NCBI GenBank assembly: GCA_022768825.1
Contig: JALEJB010000100.1
Coordinates: forward strand, 1 to 36,206
Length of the DNA: 36,206 bases
Direction of reading: 5' to 3'
Source: Lachnospiraceae bacterium
Lineage (GTDB): Bacteria > Bacillota > Clostridia > Lachnospirales > Lachnospiraceae
Shown here: positions 1-9,917 of the stretch, in pieces
How the letters are laid out: each line of letters begins with the position of its first letter
Numbering within the stretch: position 1 is the stretch's first letter
Made by a program: the position numbers and the translations under genes
The notes under the pieces: model-generated
Database searches by the model: none
What the model saw: only the letters and a program-made list of their open reading frames with translations
What the model was told of the DNA's origin: nothing

Positions 1-180
1 GGATTTTATAAAAATTTAATATTTGAAACCATTGAAGTTGCTTTGTGTAGGTGTTAAAATCTATGCAAAGCAATTTTTTCATTAAACAAAATAATCTAAT
101 ATATCCAAAGTATTTTTCAAAAGTGATTTTATGGAATTCTTGCTTTTAAAACCAATCACACATATGTTAAGCAGGAGTCC

Positions 181-1182
181 ATGAAAAAGCGACTCCTGAG
201 AAGGAGGACATTATTGAAGAAAGACATCACATGGTCTTCGTACTTTGAAGACGAGGAGCGATTTGCGGATTTTGTGAATTGCTTTGGCTGTAATGGTGTA
301 CAGTATGTACAGGAAAAGGATGTACATACTGAGGACGCAAAAGGATATTTCATGGTTCGAAAGGATGCGTTTTCCAAAATGCGGGATATAGTCCGGCGCG
401 TAGCGTTTGGCGTGAATTTTTGCATTATCGGAATTGAGAATCAGGAAGTCATCGACTATGCGTACCCACTCCGGGAACTGACCTACACGGTAGCAAATTA
501 TGAGAAGCAGCGCCGTAAGATTGCAAGAAAAATCAAAAAGCTGCCGAAAGCATTGCTTCAAAGATCGGAATATCTTTATCGTTTCCGGAAAACAGACCGG
601 CTAAAACCAACAATTACTTTTTTATTGTATTCCGGATTGGAAGAGTGGGACGGAAGTACAGATTTACAGGGAATGCTGGATCTGACGCAGTTGCCCGAGG
701 ATTTGAAGGATAAGGTGCAGAATTACCGTGTAAATCTGATCGAAATACGCAAATTGAGTGAGGAACAGATCAGTGAATTAAAGACAGATTTAAAGCAGGT
801 CTTGCAATTTATCAAATGTTCGCAGGATAAGACTGCGATTCGAGCATTGCTTAAAAATGATAGATCTTATCAAAAAGTAGAAAAAGATGCATATCTTGTA
901 ATGAGTCAGTATACGCATTCAGAACAATTATTACAAGAGGCAGAAGTACAGGAAGAAGGAGGATATATAAATATGTGCAAGGCGATTGATGATATATATG
1001 AGGATGGAAAAATTGAGGGCAGAGCAGAGGGCAGAGCAGAGGGCAGAGCCCAGGAAAGACAAGAATTGATTATCAGATTGCTCGGCAAAGGAAAATCGGT
1101 CGAAGAGATTGCAGATATTTGTGATTTTGAGTACGAAAAGGTACAACAGATTCAAAAGAAGCAATTGAGGAAGTCGTTTTGA
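181..1182 (+). CDS. Rpn family recombination-promoting nuclease / PD-(D/E)XK transposase-like protein
   Basis: Translation has 'GIENQEVIDYAYPLRELTYTVANYEKQ', 'ITFLLYSGLEEWDGSTDLQGMLDL' and a GRAEGRAEGRAQERQ...KGKSVEEIADICDF tail, typical of this family. Confidence 0.75.
   Translation: MKKRLLRRRTLLKKDITWSSYFEDEERFADFVNCFGCNGVQYVQEKDVHTEDAKGYFMVRKDAFSKMRDIVRRVAFGVNFCIIGIENQEVIDYAYPLRELTYTVANYEKQRRKIARKIKKLPKALLQRSEYLYRFRKTDRLKPTITFLLYSGLEEWDGSTDLQGMLDLTQLPEDLKDKVQNYRVNLIEIRKLSEEQISELKTDLKQVLQFIKCSQDKTAIRALLKNDRSYQKVEKDAYLVMSQYTHSEQLLQEAEVQEEGGYINMCKAIDDIYEDGKIEGRAEGRAEGRAQERQELIIRLLGKGKSVEEIADICDFEYEKVQQIQKKQLRKSF
1015..1050 (+). repeat. 3 x 12-bp tandem repeat (gagggcagagca) inside the Rpn-like CDS, encoding (E)GRA repeats
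   Basis: Direct reading of gagggcagagca gagggcagagca gagggcagagcc. Confidence 0.9.
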
Positions 1183-1213
1183 AGGATGGAATGTATGAAA
1201 GGTGTCCAACACC

Positions 1214-1242
1214 TTGTATCTCTCTTTTAGAAATGATATAAT
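1214..1242 (+). promoter_or_regulatory. Predicted sigma-A-type promoter of degV: TTGTAT-N17-TATAAT with extended -10 (TGaTATAAT)
   Basis: Motif match 64 bp upstream of the degV ATG. Confidence 0.65.
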
Positions 1243-1305
1243 TCAGTGACAGGTTTTCGCTCGAAAGCCTGTGATTGTAAAACTCGATAAAAAGAGGGGG
1301 ATGAC

Positions 1306-2157
1306 ATGATAAAAATTATTTCTGACAGCACCTGCGATCTGTCAAAAGATATACTGGAAAAATATGATGTGGATATTTTGCCGCTGCATATCATACTTGG
1401 AGATGAAGAGTATCTGGACGGTAAAAATATCACACCGGAAGAAATCTATCGGTGGGCGGATGAACACGCTACGACACCAAAGACTTCCGCACCGGCACTC
1501 GAAGATGCCATCAATCTGATGAAGCCGTATATTGATCGTGGAGACGAGCTGATCTGTTTTTCCATCTCCAATTCCATGTCCAGCAGTGGACAGGTCATGA
1601 TGATGGCAGCGGAGGAACTGGAGGCAAGCAACCGGGTACACGTCATTGACTCGGCCAATCTGTCTACAGGGATCGGACTGCTTGTGGTTGAGGCTGCTAT
1701 ACTTGCAAAAGAAGGAAAACGTGCCGCAGAGATCGTGCAGACAATTGAGGAATACAAACCGTATGTACGGGCAAGCTTTGTGGTTGACACACTGGTATAT
1801 CTGCACCGTGGCGGAAGATGCAGCGGAGTGGCAGCACTGGTCGGAGGAGCGTTAAAGCTGCATCCGCAGATCGTTGTAGAGCAAGGCGCAATGCATCCTG
1901 CAAAAAAATACAGGGGAAAGATCAAGACAGCCGTTCTCTCCTATGTGAAGGATCAGGAGGAAGGCTTGCGAAGAGCAAAAAAAGACCGCATCTTCATCAC
2001 CCATTCCGGCTGTGATGTGCAGATAGTGGGTGAGGTACGCGCTTACTTAGAGAGTCTGGGTATCTTTGATGAGATCATAGAAACCCGGGCCGGCGGCGTC
2101 ATTTCCAGCCACTGCGGTCCGGGAACACTGGGCGTGTTGTATATTGAGCAGAAGTAA
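1306..2157 (+). CDS. DegV family fatty-acid-binding protein
   Basis: 'MIKIISDSTCDLSKDILEKYDVDILPLHI', 'DEGL..RIFITHSGCD' and C-terminal 'SSHCGPGTLGVLYIE' are DegV signatures. SD gaggggg. Confidence 0.93.
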   Translation: MIKIISDSTCDLSKDILEKYDVDILPLHIILGDEEYLDGKNITPEEIYRWADEHATTPKTSAPALEDAINLMKPYIDRGDELICFSISNSMSSSGQVMMMAAEELEASNRVHVIDSANLSTGIGLLVVEAAILAKEGKRAAEIVQTIEEYKPYVRASFVVDTLVYLHRGGRCSGVAALVGGALKLHPQIVVEQGAMHPAKKYRGKIKTAVLSYVKDQEEGLRRAKKDRIFITHSGCDVQIVGEVRAYLESLGIFDEIIETRAGGVISSHCGPGTLGVLYIEQK

Positions 2158-2171
2158 TAAAAAAATTGTTA

Positions 2172-3128
2172 TTAGTAACCTTTTTGTAAATCTACGATAT
2201 CTGATAGTTCCCCGGTCAGGATATAGCTGATCACCTTTTTCGTGATATCTGTGACATATTGTTCATGTCCGCGGCTGACCTTCATCGCCTGATGCGGAGA
2301 GAGAACGATATTATCAAGTGTGTGCAGCGGAACCTCAAAAGGGAAAAAATCCACTTCATCCTTTGCCGGTTTCTGATTCCAGGTGTCGATGGCGGCACCT
2401 GCAAGCTCCTTGTTACTTAGCGCATCAAATAATGCCCGCAGATCAATACAATTACCTCGTCCTACGTTGACGAGGTATTTATTTTTCAGGTGAGTGAGCA
2501 TCTCTCGGTCAATGATACAATCGGTGGCCGGAATCTTGGGCAGTGACAGAATGAGCATATCACAGGTATCACACAGTGTGGTCAGATCCGGTACGGTTTT
2601 GATGTGCGCATATTTTTTTCCCCGATTGATCGTGTAGGTGTCAATCCGGTTGTTGTAGAGGATCTTGTGAATCGCCTGACCGATATGACCATAGCCTGCG
2701 AGACCAATCTTCATTTCAAAAATACTTTTCCAATAAGGATTCTCATGATCATACCAGATGCCGCAGCGGAATTTTTTGTCAAATTCCGGAATCCGGCTGG
2801 TCAGACTGATTCCCAGACCAAAAGCATACTGTGCGATAAAATCCGAATCTGCATGGGAATTGATGACCTGAATTCCCCGTTTTGCGATCTCATCCAGCGG
2901 AAAATCATCGACACCGGTTTTGTAGGCAAAAATAAGCTGCAATTGATCGGCAGTAGCCAAAATCTCGCGACTCATTTTTTTGCCGATAAATATATCGAAG
3001 CCCGCCAGTGAATAACCGCTTAAACCGACAATGGTCACGTTCGCAATTTTTTCTAATGCATGTTTCATACGTGCAAAATCCGGGTCCATTTCTTCAATGC
3101 TTAAACAAATATTATAGTCTTTCATCAT
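2172..3128 (-). CDS. D-isomer-specific 2-hydroxyacid dehydrogenase family protein
   Basis: Rossmann motif 'GLAGYGHIGQAIHKIL', 'LPKIPATDCIID', 'LVNVGRGNCIDLRAL', 'LSPHQAM'. Confidence 0.85.
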   Translation of the reverse strand: MMKDYNICLSIEEMDPDFARMKHALEKIANVTIVGLSGYSLAGFDIFIGKKMSREILATADQLQLIFAYKTGVDDFPLDEIAKRGIQVINSHADSDFIAQYAFGLGISLTSRIPEFDKKFRCGIWYDHENPYWKSIFEMKIGLAGYGHIGQAIHKILYNNRIDTYTINRGKKYAHIKTVPDLTTLCDTCDMLILSLPKIPATDCIIDREMLTHLKNKYLVNVGRGNCIDLRALFDALSNKELAGAAIDTWNQKPAKDEVDFFPFEVPLHTLDNIVLSPHQAMKVSRGHEQYVTDITKKVISYILTGELSDIVDLQKGY

Positions 3129-4123
3129 TATCTCTTTACATCCTTATTTTCTGCCATGTTAAAATCGTTGATTTCTTTTTCGCTGCATACAAGAATATCA
3201 CCATGAATGTAATGTTTCAAGATAAAAGCTGACATTCCGAAATCCAAAATAGCATTTAAATCAGTTGTACCTTTTAATATCTGATGCAGAACTCCGGCAC
3301 AAAAAGCATCACCGGAACCAATGCGGTCTAACACATGATAGGTAAACTTCTCTGTCTTGCCCTGTGTAAGCTGACCGTTTTCAAAATGATAGATTTTGGC
3401 AATCGCACTGTGCCGGTCATCTTTCAGAACCTTGCGTTCTCTGACGACCAGATACTTACAATTGTATTGCTTATAAAAATCAGCTTTCTTTAGATCCAGA
3501 AAAACCTCCAGATCTTTTTTTGAACAAAAGAGAATGTCCACATACGGAACAATCTGCTGGTAGACAGCTTTTGCTTCGTCGATGCTCCAGAGCTTGCCGC
3601 GGTAGTTGAAGTCAAAGCTGATGGGAATCTTTCTTTTTTTTGCCTCTTTTAACAGTGTGAAACACAATTTCCGGCAATCAGCGGATAATGCAAAAGAGAT
3701 ACCGCTGATATGAAACAGCCCGCAGGACGCAAAAATCTCATCCCAATCAAACTGCGATTCAAAGCCTTCCGGTCTGGCAACCTCTGAATACCGGCGGTGA
3801 TAGATTACCTTTGAGGCAAGCGCGTCAAAACCCGGTTCGAAAAAGTAGGAGCCCATGACAGAGCCTTTTTGAATGATGTGGTCGGTGTTGACACGGTATT
3901 TGCATAAATGTCTTTTGGCGGCAGTGCCCAGATCATTGTCCGGAAGCAGTGTCAGAAAGCTTGTCTGATCACCCATCGATGACAGTGCGATCATCACATT
4001 TGCTTCGCTGCCGCCGTAGCAGACGTCAAAGGATGGGGTATCACTTAGCCGGTTTCCCTGTGGTGGAGTGAGTCTCATGAGAATTTCACCGAATGAGACT
4101 ACGGTTGGATGTTGATTTGTCAT
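3128..4123 (-). CDS. PfkB/ribokinase family sugar kinase (2-dehydro-3-deoxygluconokinase-like)
   Basis: 'SFGEILMRLTPP', 'YGGSEANVMIALSSMG', 'DRIGSGDAFCAGVLHQI'. Stop overlaps the next start codon (TAATG). Confidence 0.85.
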   Translation of the reverse strand: MTNQHPTVVSFGEILMRLTPPQGNRLSDTPSFDVCYGGSEANVMIALSSMGDQTSFLTLLPDNDLGTAAKRHLCKYRVNTDHIIQKGSVMGSYFFEPGFDALASKVIYHRRYSEVARPEGFESQFDWDEIFASCGLFHISGISFALSADCRKLCFTLLKEAKKRKIPISFDFNYRGKLWSIDEAKAVYQQIVPYVDILFCSKKDLEVFLDLKKADFYKQYNCKYLVVRERKVLKDDRHSAIAKIYHFENGQLTQGKTEKFTYHVLDRIGSGDAFCAGVLHQILKGTTDLNAILDFGMSAFILKHYIHGDILVCSEKEINDFNMAENKDVKR

Positions 4124-4163
4124 GTGAAGGATTCCTTTCTGTGAATGAGGTTTGTGAGGTTGT

Positions 4164-5816
4164 TTATGCCTGGTTGTCCGCTGCTAATCGTTGACGCTCT
4201 TCGTTGATGCGGTCTTTGCACAATTCATAATAAGCCAGACAGCCCAAAAAGGCTTCGCCGCATTCTTTGCGGTAGTTGTTTTCGAACACTCGGCGATACT
4301 TCATTTTGATCTGATCTCTCATGCAGACCATGCGCATTATCAGATTCGCCAACGGCTTGTGATATTTTTTCTCATATGGGCGGATGCGGTAAAGCCGTTC
4401 GCATTTGTTCAGTTTCATGTTCATGATGTAGTTAAAATCGACTTTTGCTTTTTCCAGTTCATACAGATAAAAACGCCGTTGCAGGTTGTTTGCCGAGATA
4501 TCCGGAAGCTTTTTGTCAGAAGAGGGATCGGTGTAGATTCCTTCCAGCTTCTGTTTGAGCTGTTTGTGGTCCATGTTTACGACCACATAAAAATACATAT
4601 TCGGTTTGCCGCCTTCCAGCAGGTCTCGGGCAATGCCCATAAAATTCTTTTCCGTTTCAAACGAATAATCCTCGTCAATAGACAGACCGAAATTGCCAAA
4701 CAAAAATTTGGAGATCATGTTGCGGATGCGGTCATTGGCTTCTGCGGTAGTTGCAGGAATCGTATCGTCTGCACCGCTTAGCTTCATTGCGGATTTTTTC
4801 ATCGAAAGAGAAATTGGCTGGGAATACTTATTGCGCCAGGTCGTTCGCTGATTGTTGCGTCTTTTTTCAATCAGAGTCCAGCCGTCGGTGGTGATGACTA
4901 ATCCTTCAATACCGATCTGATTTCCCAAAACTGTTTTATCCAGTGGAAGCACGGTGTCCCGATATTCGTAAACCTGACGGAGTGAAAGCTTCGGAGCAAA
5001 TTCATAATCCATACACCGATTTGTCAGCAGCATATTGTTATAGCAGGTTCTGCCGGTATGTATCGTCAGTGTCTTGGTGGTGTCAATATAGGACAGGTCA
5101 TTCATGCGGATCGTCTCTACATTGTCCGTGCTGGAGGTGCGGTGCGCTTCCATCAAAAGCTTGGAATTATTGATGACAAAGCTCGGAAGCGGAAAGACAT
5201 CGCTGGAATCCATAAATTTTATTTTTACATTTCCTTCGAGATTGGCAAAAATATTGACAGAAGGGATAGCGAGCCCTTCGCTTTCTGTGTCATAAAACAT
5301 ATCCAGATCGTGGGTCGTATTCTGATAAACACTTGAGTGGACATCAGCGTGTGGCTGACGAATGCTGCCCAGATAATATTTCTCTGCCCATTTACGGGGC
5401 AGGGAGGTGTCACGCAGACGGTTGATCGTCAGGTAATTACCAACCCGGGAAAAATAGTTTTTGTCTTTTTCAATTTTGGCTGCTTTCGCGTGACCCGAAT
5501 AGAAATGAACGATACCGTGGTGATCATCGCTGGTCTTGTCCGATTCTTCCAGCTTGGTGTCTGCCCAATCGATGACCTTGCGTACGAGAAATGCGGCGAT
5601 TTCAACCAGAATGACGGAAATCGCGACACCGTTTGCAAAGACGTTGGCAACGATATCGAGAATCAGATTGTCACTTGTGGCGTCTGCAATCGATCGCTGT
5701 GAAAAGACGATCGCCAGCACAAAAAATAACACGACCATGAGCGTGTTTCCGACGAGGCCGGCTTTTGGTGAAGAAATAAAATCACGGATCTTCCAGGAAA
5801 AACGTTTCATTAACAT
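4164..5816 (-). CDS. Two-TM membrane protein with a degenerate Nudix-like region, function unknown
   Basis: Start ATG 5816 after AGGAG. Two N-terminal hydrophobic helices, then 'GIEGLVITTDGWTLIEKRRNNQ..W..KYSQPISLSM'. Nudix resemblance is by eye. Confidence 0.55.
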   Translation of the reverse strand: MLMKRFSWKIRDFISSPKAGLVGNTLMVVLFFVLAIVFSQRSIADATSDNLILDIVANVFANGVAISVILVEIAAFLVRKVIDWADTKLEESDKTSDDHHGIVHFYSGHAKAAKIEKDKNYFSRVGNYLTINRLRDTSLPRKWAEKYYLGSIRQPHADVHSSVYQNTTHDLDMFYDTESEGLAIPSVNIFANLEGNVKIKFMDSSDVFPLPSFVINNSKLLMEAHRTSSTDNVETIRMNDLSYIDTTKTLTIHTGRTCYNNMLLTNRCMDYEFAPKLSLRQVYEYRDTVLPLDKTVLGNQIGIEGLVITTDGWTLIEKRRNNQRTTWRNKYSQPISLSMKKSAMKLSGADDTIPATTAEANDRIRNMISKFLFGNFGLSIDEDYSFETEKNFMGIARDLLEGGKPNMYFYVVVNMDHKQLKQKLEGIYTDPSSDKKLPDISANNLQRRFYLYELEKAKVDFNYIMNMKLNKCERLYRIRPYEKKYHKPLANLIMRMVCMRDQIKMKYRRVFENNYRKECGEAFLGCLAYYELCKDRINEERQRLAADNQA

Positions 5817-5944
5817 AAATAAAGACTCCTCATTGTTTTTTTGTATTATATCAAAATATGCATACAAAATCATCACTTTCTGTTATAATAGATTGCAAAA
5901 GGCTGACGAAACAGGGTCAGACACAGAAGAAAAGGAGTACGATC

Positions 5945-6199
5945 ATGGCAAGAAAATGCAGTGAAGAGAGAGCAAAGCAGATCGCCGGAGGATTTGCGAC
6001 AGCGAAAAAGAACATAACGATACAGTTTCAGGGAAGAGAACGTTTAGAAGAAAATCTGCTCAATCTGATTCGCAAGGATGCACTGGATCATGGCATCAAA
6101 GACGAGGAAATCGAGCTGGTAGATGTGTATATCAAACCGGAAGAACAGTTGGTCTATTATGTGATCAATAAGGAAATCAGTGGAAGTATCGCTTTTTAG
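5945..6199 (+). CDS. Small conserved hypothetical protein
   Basis: 84-aa ORF MARKCSEERAKQIAGGFATAKKNITIQFQGRER..., preceded by AAAAGGAG; ends 10 nt before the ParA start. Confidence 0.65.
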   Translation: MARKCSEERAKQIAGGFATAKKNITIQFQGRERLEENLLNLIRKDALDHGIKDEEIELVDVYIKPEEQLVYYVINKEISGSIAF

Positions 6200-6209
6200 G
6201 AGGATGGAC

Positions 6210-6977
6210 ATGGATACAATCGTATATGTAGTGGCAAATCAAAAGGGCGGAATCGGAAAGACGACGACAGCGACCAATCTCGCCGGAATTTTATCAAAGC
6301 AGGGAAAAACACTGCTCATTGACGCCGACCCGCAGGGCAACAGCACGAATACTTATGAGGCACAGATCAAGGATGTGGCAACACTTTATGATGTCATCAT
6401 TGACTCGGACAAGCTTCCGATCGATGAGGCGATCCAGCACATGCCAAACGGAGATATCGTGGCATCTGATCCGCTCCTTGCCAAAGCAGAGAAAATGCTG
6501 GATGGTGACGTGGATGGGTTTTACCGTCTGAAGGATGCACTGGAGATTCTCGAAGGGTATGATTATATCGTGATCGATACGGCACCTTCTTTGAATGTCA
6601 TCCTCTATAACTGTCTGATCGCGGCGGATGAAGTGATCATCCCGGTGACAGCCGATTGTTATTCGATGCAGGGAATCAGTCAGTTGTATGACACGATCAT
6701 GGCGGTGAAACGCAGACAGAATCCGAGGCTTTGTATTGCGGGTCTGTTGCTGGTGAAATATGCAGGCCGTTCGAATCTGGAGAAAAATGTGCGCGTGGAT
6801 ATCGAAGAAGAGGCGAAGAAGATGGGCACGAAATTGTTCCGGACCGCGATCCGCGAGTGTGTAAAGACAAAGGAAGCCCAGGATCAGCACAAATTGCTCA
6901 TCGATTATGCGCCAAAGTGTAATTCAATGCTGGATTATCTGGATTTCTCAAAGGAGTTATTGAAAAAGAAAAAATAA
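6210..6977 (+). CDS. ParA/Soj family ATPase
   Basis: 'VVANQKGGIGKTTTATNLAGILSKQGKTLLIDADPQGNST', 'YDYIVIDTAPSLN'. SD AGGAGG lies 6 nt before ATG 6210 (6204 is the alternative). Confidence 0.9.
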   Translation: MDTIVYVVANQKGGIGKTTTATNLAGILSKQGKTLLIDADPQGNSTNTYEAQIKDVATLYDVIIDSDKLPIDEAIQHMPNGDIVASDPLLAKAEKMLDGDVDGFYRLKDALEILEGYDYIVIDTAPSLNVILYNCLIAADEVIIPVTADCYSMQGISQLYDTIMAVKRRQNPRLCIAGLLLVKYAGRSNLEKNVRVDIEEEAKKMGTKLFRTAIRECVKTKEAQDQHKLLIDYAPKCNSMLDYLDFSKELLKKKK

Positions 6978-7009
6978 TACCAATGGAATGATTTGCGAGG
7001 GATTATGGG

Positions 7010-8713
7010 ATGAAAAGCGACATGGGATATTTGTGGAAAAAGACAGCTGCTTTTTGTTTGATGTGTGTGATCGTTCTTACCATGGCAGCACCAACGCAGG
7101 CGGTGACAAAGAAAGTTGCTCTGAGTGCGACAAAGAAGACGATTTATGTAGGGCAAAGCTTTTCTTTGCAGTTAAACAATGCTTCCAAAAAGGGCAAAAT
7201 CACATGGAAGACCAGTAAAAAGAAAGTAGCGTCAGTGACTGCCAAGGGAAAAGTTACAGGCAAGTCCAAAGGAACTGCAAGTATTACTGCGACCTATAAA
7301 AAGAAAAAATATACCTGCAAGGTGACGGTTAAAAATATTGCAGTGACAGGTGTGCTGCTAAATACGACATCGCTTCGTATGATAACAGGAGATACCTATC
7401 AGTTAGTACCAATCGTCAAGCCGTCGAATGCAACGGATCAGACTGTCATCTACACGAGCAGCAAACCGGAAATCGTATCGGTTGACGATAAAGGAACGAT
7501 TCGTTCAAGAATGCCCGGCGATGCAATGATTACTGCAAAATGCGGTAGTAAGACCGCAAGCTGTAGAGTAGTCGTATATCAGGCAGTTCCAATTTCGGGT
7601 ATTACCATTAGTCAGAGTACGCTTTCTGTTACAAAAGGTTATACAGCGACACTTGTAGCAGAAATCAAGCCTTATAACGCATCGGTGAATGATCTGATCT
7701 GGATGTCAGATACGCCACAGGTTGCAAGTGTGACAGCAACGGGCGGCACAGCCACGATCAAGGGGGAAAGTAAAGGCACAGCAACCATCACAGTGAAAGA
7801 GCCAAATGGAACGTATATGGCATCTTGCGTCGTTACTGTCAATAATCCGGCACCGGTGACTGAAGTGAAAATATATCCAAGAGGAAATGCTGCAGCGACT
7901 GCATCATATTCAATGAGCAAGGCACAGACCGTTCAGATGGAGGCAGTTGTGCTTCCGACTTATGCAACGGATGCGAAAGTGACATGGAGTCTGACGGGAA
8001 TCGATGCAGGCAAATATGCAAACATTGATGCGAATGGGTTACTGACTGCAAAGGAAGTTGGCACAGTCGCAGTCTATGCGACTGCCGATGGAGTAAAGAG
8101 TAATGAGATTACGATTACAATTAAAGAAAAAGAACCGGTAACATCGATCACAGCAGTATCAAATGTCACAGTGGTAGAAGGAAAGACAACAGAGATCATA
8201 GCCTCTGCCCAGCCGAGCAATGCGTCTTTTAGACAGATTACTGCAGTGAGCAGTAATCCGGCGATCGCAACTGTAGCTGTTGCAGATATGGATGCAACCG
8301 GCAATTGTAAAGTGACTGTCCGAGGAGTAGCAGAGGGTAGTTGTTCGGCGATTTTGACTGCCGATGGTGTGGCCAAAACTATTTTGATCACCGTTGAAAA
8401 GAGTGTGGATGTCTCTGCATTTACAATTACGGGAACCGAGAATGAAGAACGCCGGGAATACAAAAACGGGGACAGTGTCACGGTCAAGGTCAAGGCGGCA
8501 GCTGCTTTTAAATATGAGCTGGAGCCAAAAGATGCTAATCAGACGGTTGAGTGGAAGGTTGTTCAAAATTTAAATCCGCTGGCTGCTTCGATATTGCCGG
8601 TAATTACGGAAGATACCGCAATACTAACCGGAATTCGGTCTGGAACAGCAGATTTAAATCTCATGATTGACGGAGTGACAAAAGCGACAATTCATGTGGT
8701 GGTGAGTAATTAG
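7010..8713 (+). CDS. Secreted multi-domain bacterial Ig-like (Big_2) protein
   Basis: Signal peptide, then repeated 'VALSATKKTIYVGQSFSLQL...ITWKTSKKKVASVTAKGKVTGKSKGTASITAT' modules. Confidence 0.88.
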   Translation: MKSDMGYLWKKTAAFCLMCVIVLTMAAPTQAVTKKVALSATKKTIYVGQSFSLQLNNASKKGKITWKTSKKKVASVTAKGKVTGKSKGTASITATYKKKKYTCKVTVKNIAVTGVLLNTTSLRMITGDTYQLVPIVKPSNATDQTVIYTSSKPEIVSVDDKGTIRSRMPGDAMITAKCGSKTASCRVVVYQAVPISGITISQSTLSVTKGYTATLVAEIKPYNASVNDLIWMSDTPQVASVTATGGTATIKGESKGTATITVKEPNGTYMASCVVTVNNPAPVTEVKIYPRGNAAATASYSMSKAQTVQMEAVVLPTYATDAKVTWSLTGIDAGKYANIDANGLLTAKEVGTVAVYATADGVKSNEITITIKEKEPVTSITAVSNVTVVEGKTTEIIASAQPSNASFRQITAVSSNPAIATVAVADMDATGNCKVTVRGVAEGSCSAILTADGVAKTILITVEKSVDVSAFTITGTENEERREYKNGDSVTVKVKAAAAFKYELEPKDANQTVEWKVVQNLNPLAASILPVITEDTAILTGIRSGTADLNLMIDGVTKATIHVVVSN

Positions 8714-8742
8714 AATGATATACAGAATAGGGGATGTGAGTG

Positions 8743-9906
8743 ATGAAAAAACGGGTTGTGAGATGGATGTTATCTGCTGCGATTGCAGTGGGAATTAGCG
8801 TGCTTTCAGGGATGACGGTGCAGGCTTCAAAAATGAGTCTGACCCCATCCTTGAGTGCAGATGATATTTCCAGGTTCCTGAGGGATGCCGCCTCTCAGAT
8901 GGCGGCAGAAGCAGAAACAGAGGCAAATCAGAAATATACCGAATATCTCTCCTCGTTTCCAACCGGGAAGGTGGAAAATCTGCAGGTGATAGATAGAAAT
9001 GTCGATTCGGTGACATTGTTTTGGTCTAATGAGAAAGTTCACAATGCAGAATTTTTTAAGGTTGATTATTGGATGTACAGCAATGCCACAGGAACAAAAC
9101 AGACGGTATATCTTACAAAAAACGCATCTGCCGGAACGGGAAAATCTCAGGTAATTGACAACCCAACATCTGTATTTGAATTGAGCGGCTTGAATCAGGG
9201 AACGTATACCGTTCAGATTACAGCGGGCAATTATGATTCGTCTGCGCCGGATGGTAGAAGATATGAAAAGGATGCGTTGGGTAAGGTTGGCAGTAATTAT
9301 GCAAGTATCACTGTTGCACCGGAACCATCTGCGCCAACAGAAGTGAACTTTCGGACATTGGAAAGCGGATACTGTTCTTTGACGGTGGATGGGGTCAATA
9401 CCTGTGATGATACTTATGGTGTAGAGGCCGTTTTGTATGATTGTTATAAACAGAAGGAAGTTGCAACGTTCCGAGTAGATAAGTATCAGCGTGCTTCCGG
9501 TGTGAATTTAAAAAGTGATCAGGTTGTAAACAATCGTTTTTACGGTGTGAAAACACGCGCATATGTGTTGGATGGAACAACTAGAATCTACTCGGACTGG
9601 TCAGATATGAGCTATGCAGGAAGTAAGATGAATTCCATCGCCCCATCACAGAAAAACAAGCAGATTACCTTGAAATGGAAAGCGGTAAAAGGTGCAACAA
9701 ATTATAGTATCTATATTTCAAAATCGAAAAATAGAGGTTATAAAAAAGTAGTCACGACCCAAAATTTATCACAGAAAATAAAAAAATATAATGGAAAAGC
9801 ATTGAAATCAGACACTTCGTATTATGTAAAGGTGGTGGCAAATTATCATAAGGGCGGCGATATATATAAAGTATCGAGTGTTGCAAAACGAGTGACAATT
9901 GGCTAG
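8743..9906 (+). CDS. Secreted fibronectin type III-like domain protein
   Basis: Signal peptide; 'VENLQVIDRNVDSVTLFWSNEKVHNAEFFKVDYW' and 'ITLKWKAVKGATNYSIYISKSKNRGYKKV...SYYVKV'. Confidence 0.75.
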   Translation: MKKRVVRWMLSAAIAVGISVLSGMTVQASKMSLTPSLSADDISRFLRDAASQMAAEAETEANQKYTEYLSSFPTGKVENLQVIDRNVDSVTLFWSNEKVHNAEFFKVDYWMYSNATGTKQTVYLTKNASAGTGKSQVIDNPTSVFELSGLNQGTYTVQITAGNYDSSAPDGRRYEKDALGKVGSNYASITVAPEPSAPTEVNFRTLESGYCSLTVDGVNTCDDTYGVEAVLYDCYKQKEVATFRVDKYQRASGVNLKSDQVVNNRFYGVKTRAYVLDGTTRIYSDWSDMSYAGSKMNSIAPSQKNKQITLKWKAVKGATNYSIYISKSKNRGYKKVVTTQNLSQKIKKYNGKALKSDTSYYVKVVANYHKGGDIYKVSSVAKRVTIG

Positions 9907-9917
9907 GAGTTGTAGAA

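Noticed and set aside
1015-1050. Short tandem repeats as a CRISPR-like array
   Set aside because: Units are 12 bp, contiguous, coding and without spacers. No CRISPR array or cas gene was seen in the window.
8074-8493. Antisense ORFs over the Big_2 gene and others (e.g. 8074-8493, 7672-7920, 29191-30123)
   Set aside because: They lie opposite convincing genes, lack SD sites and domains, and reflect codon bias.
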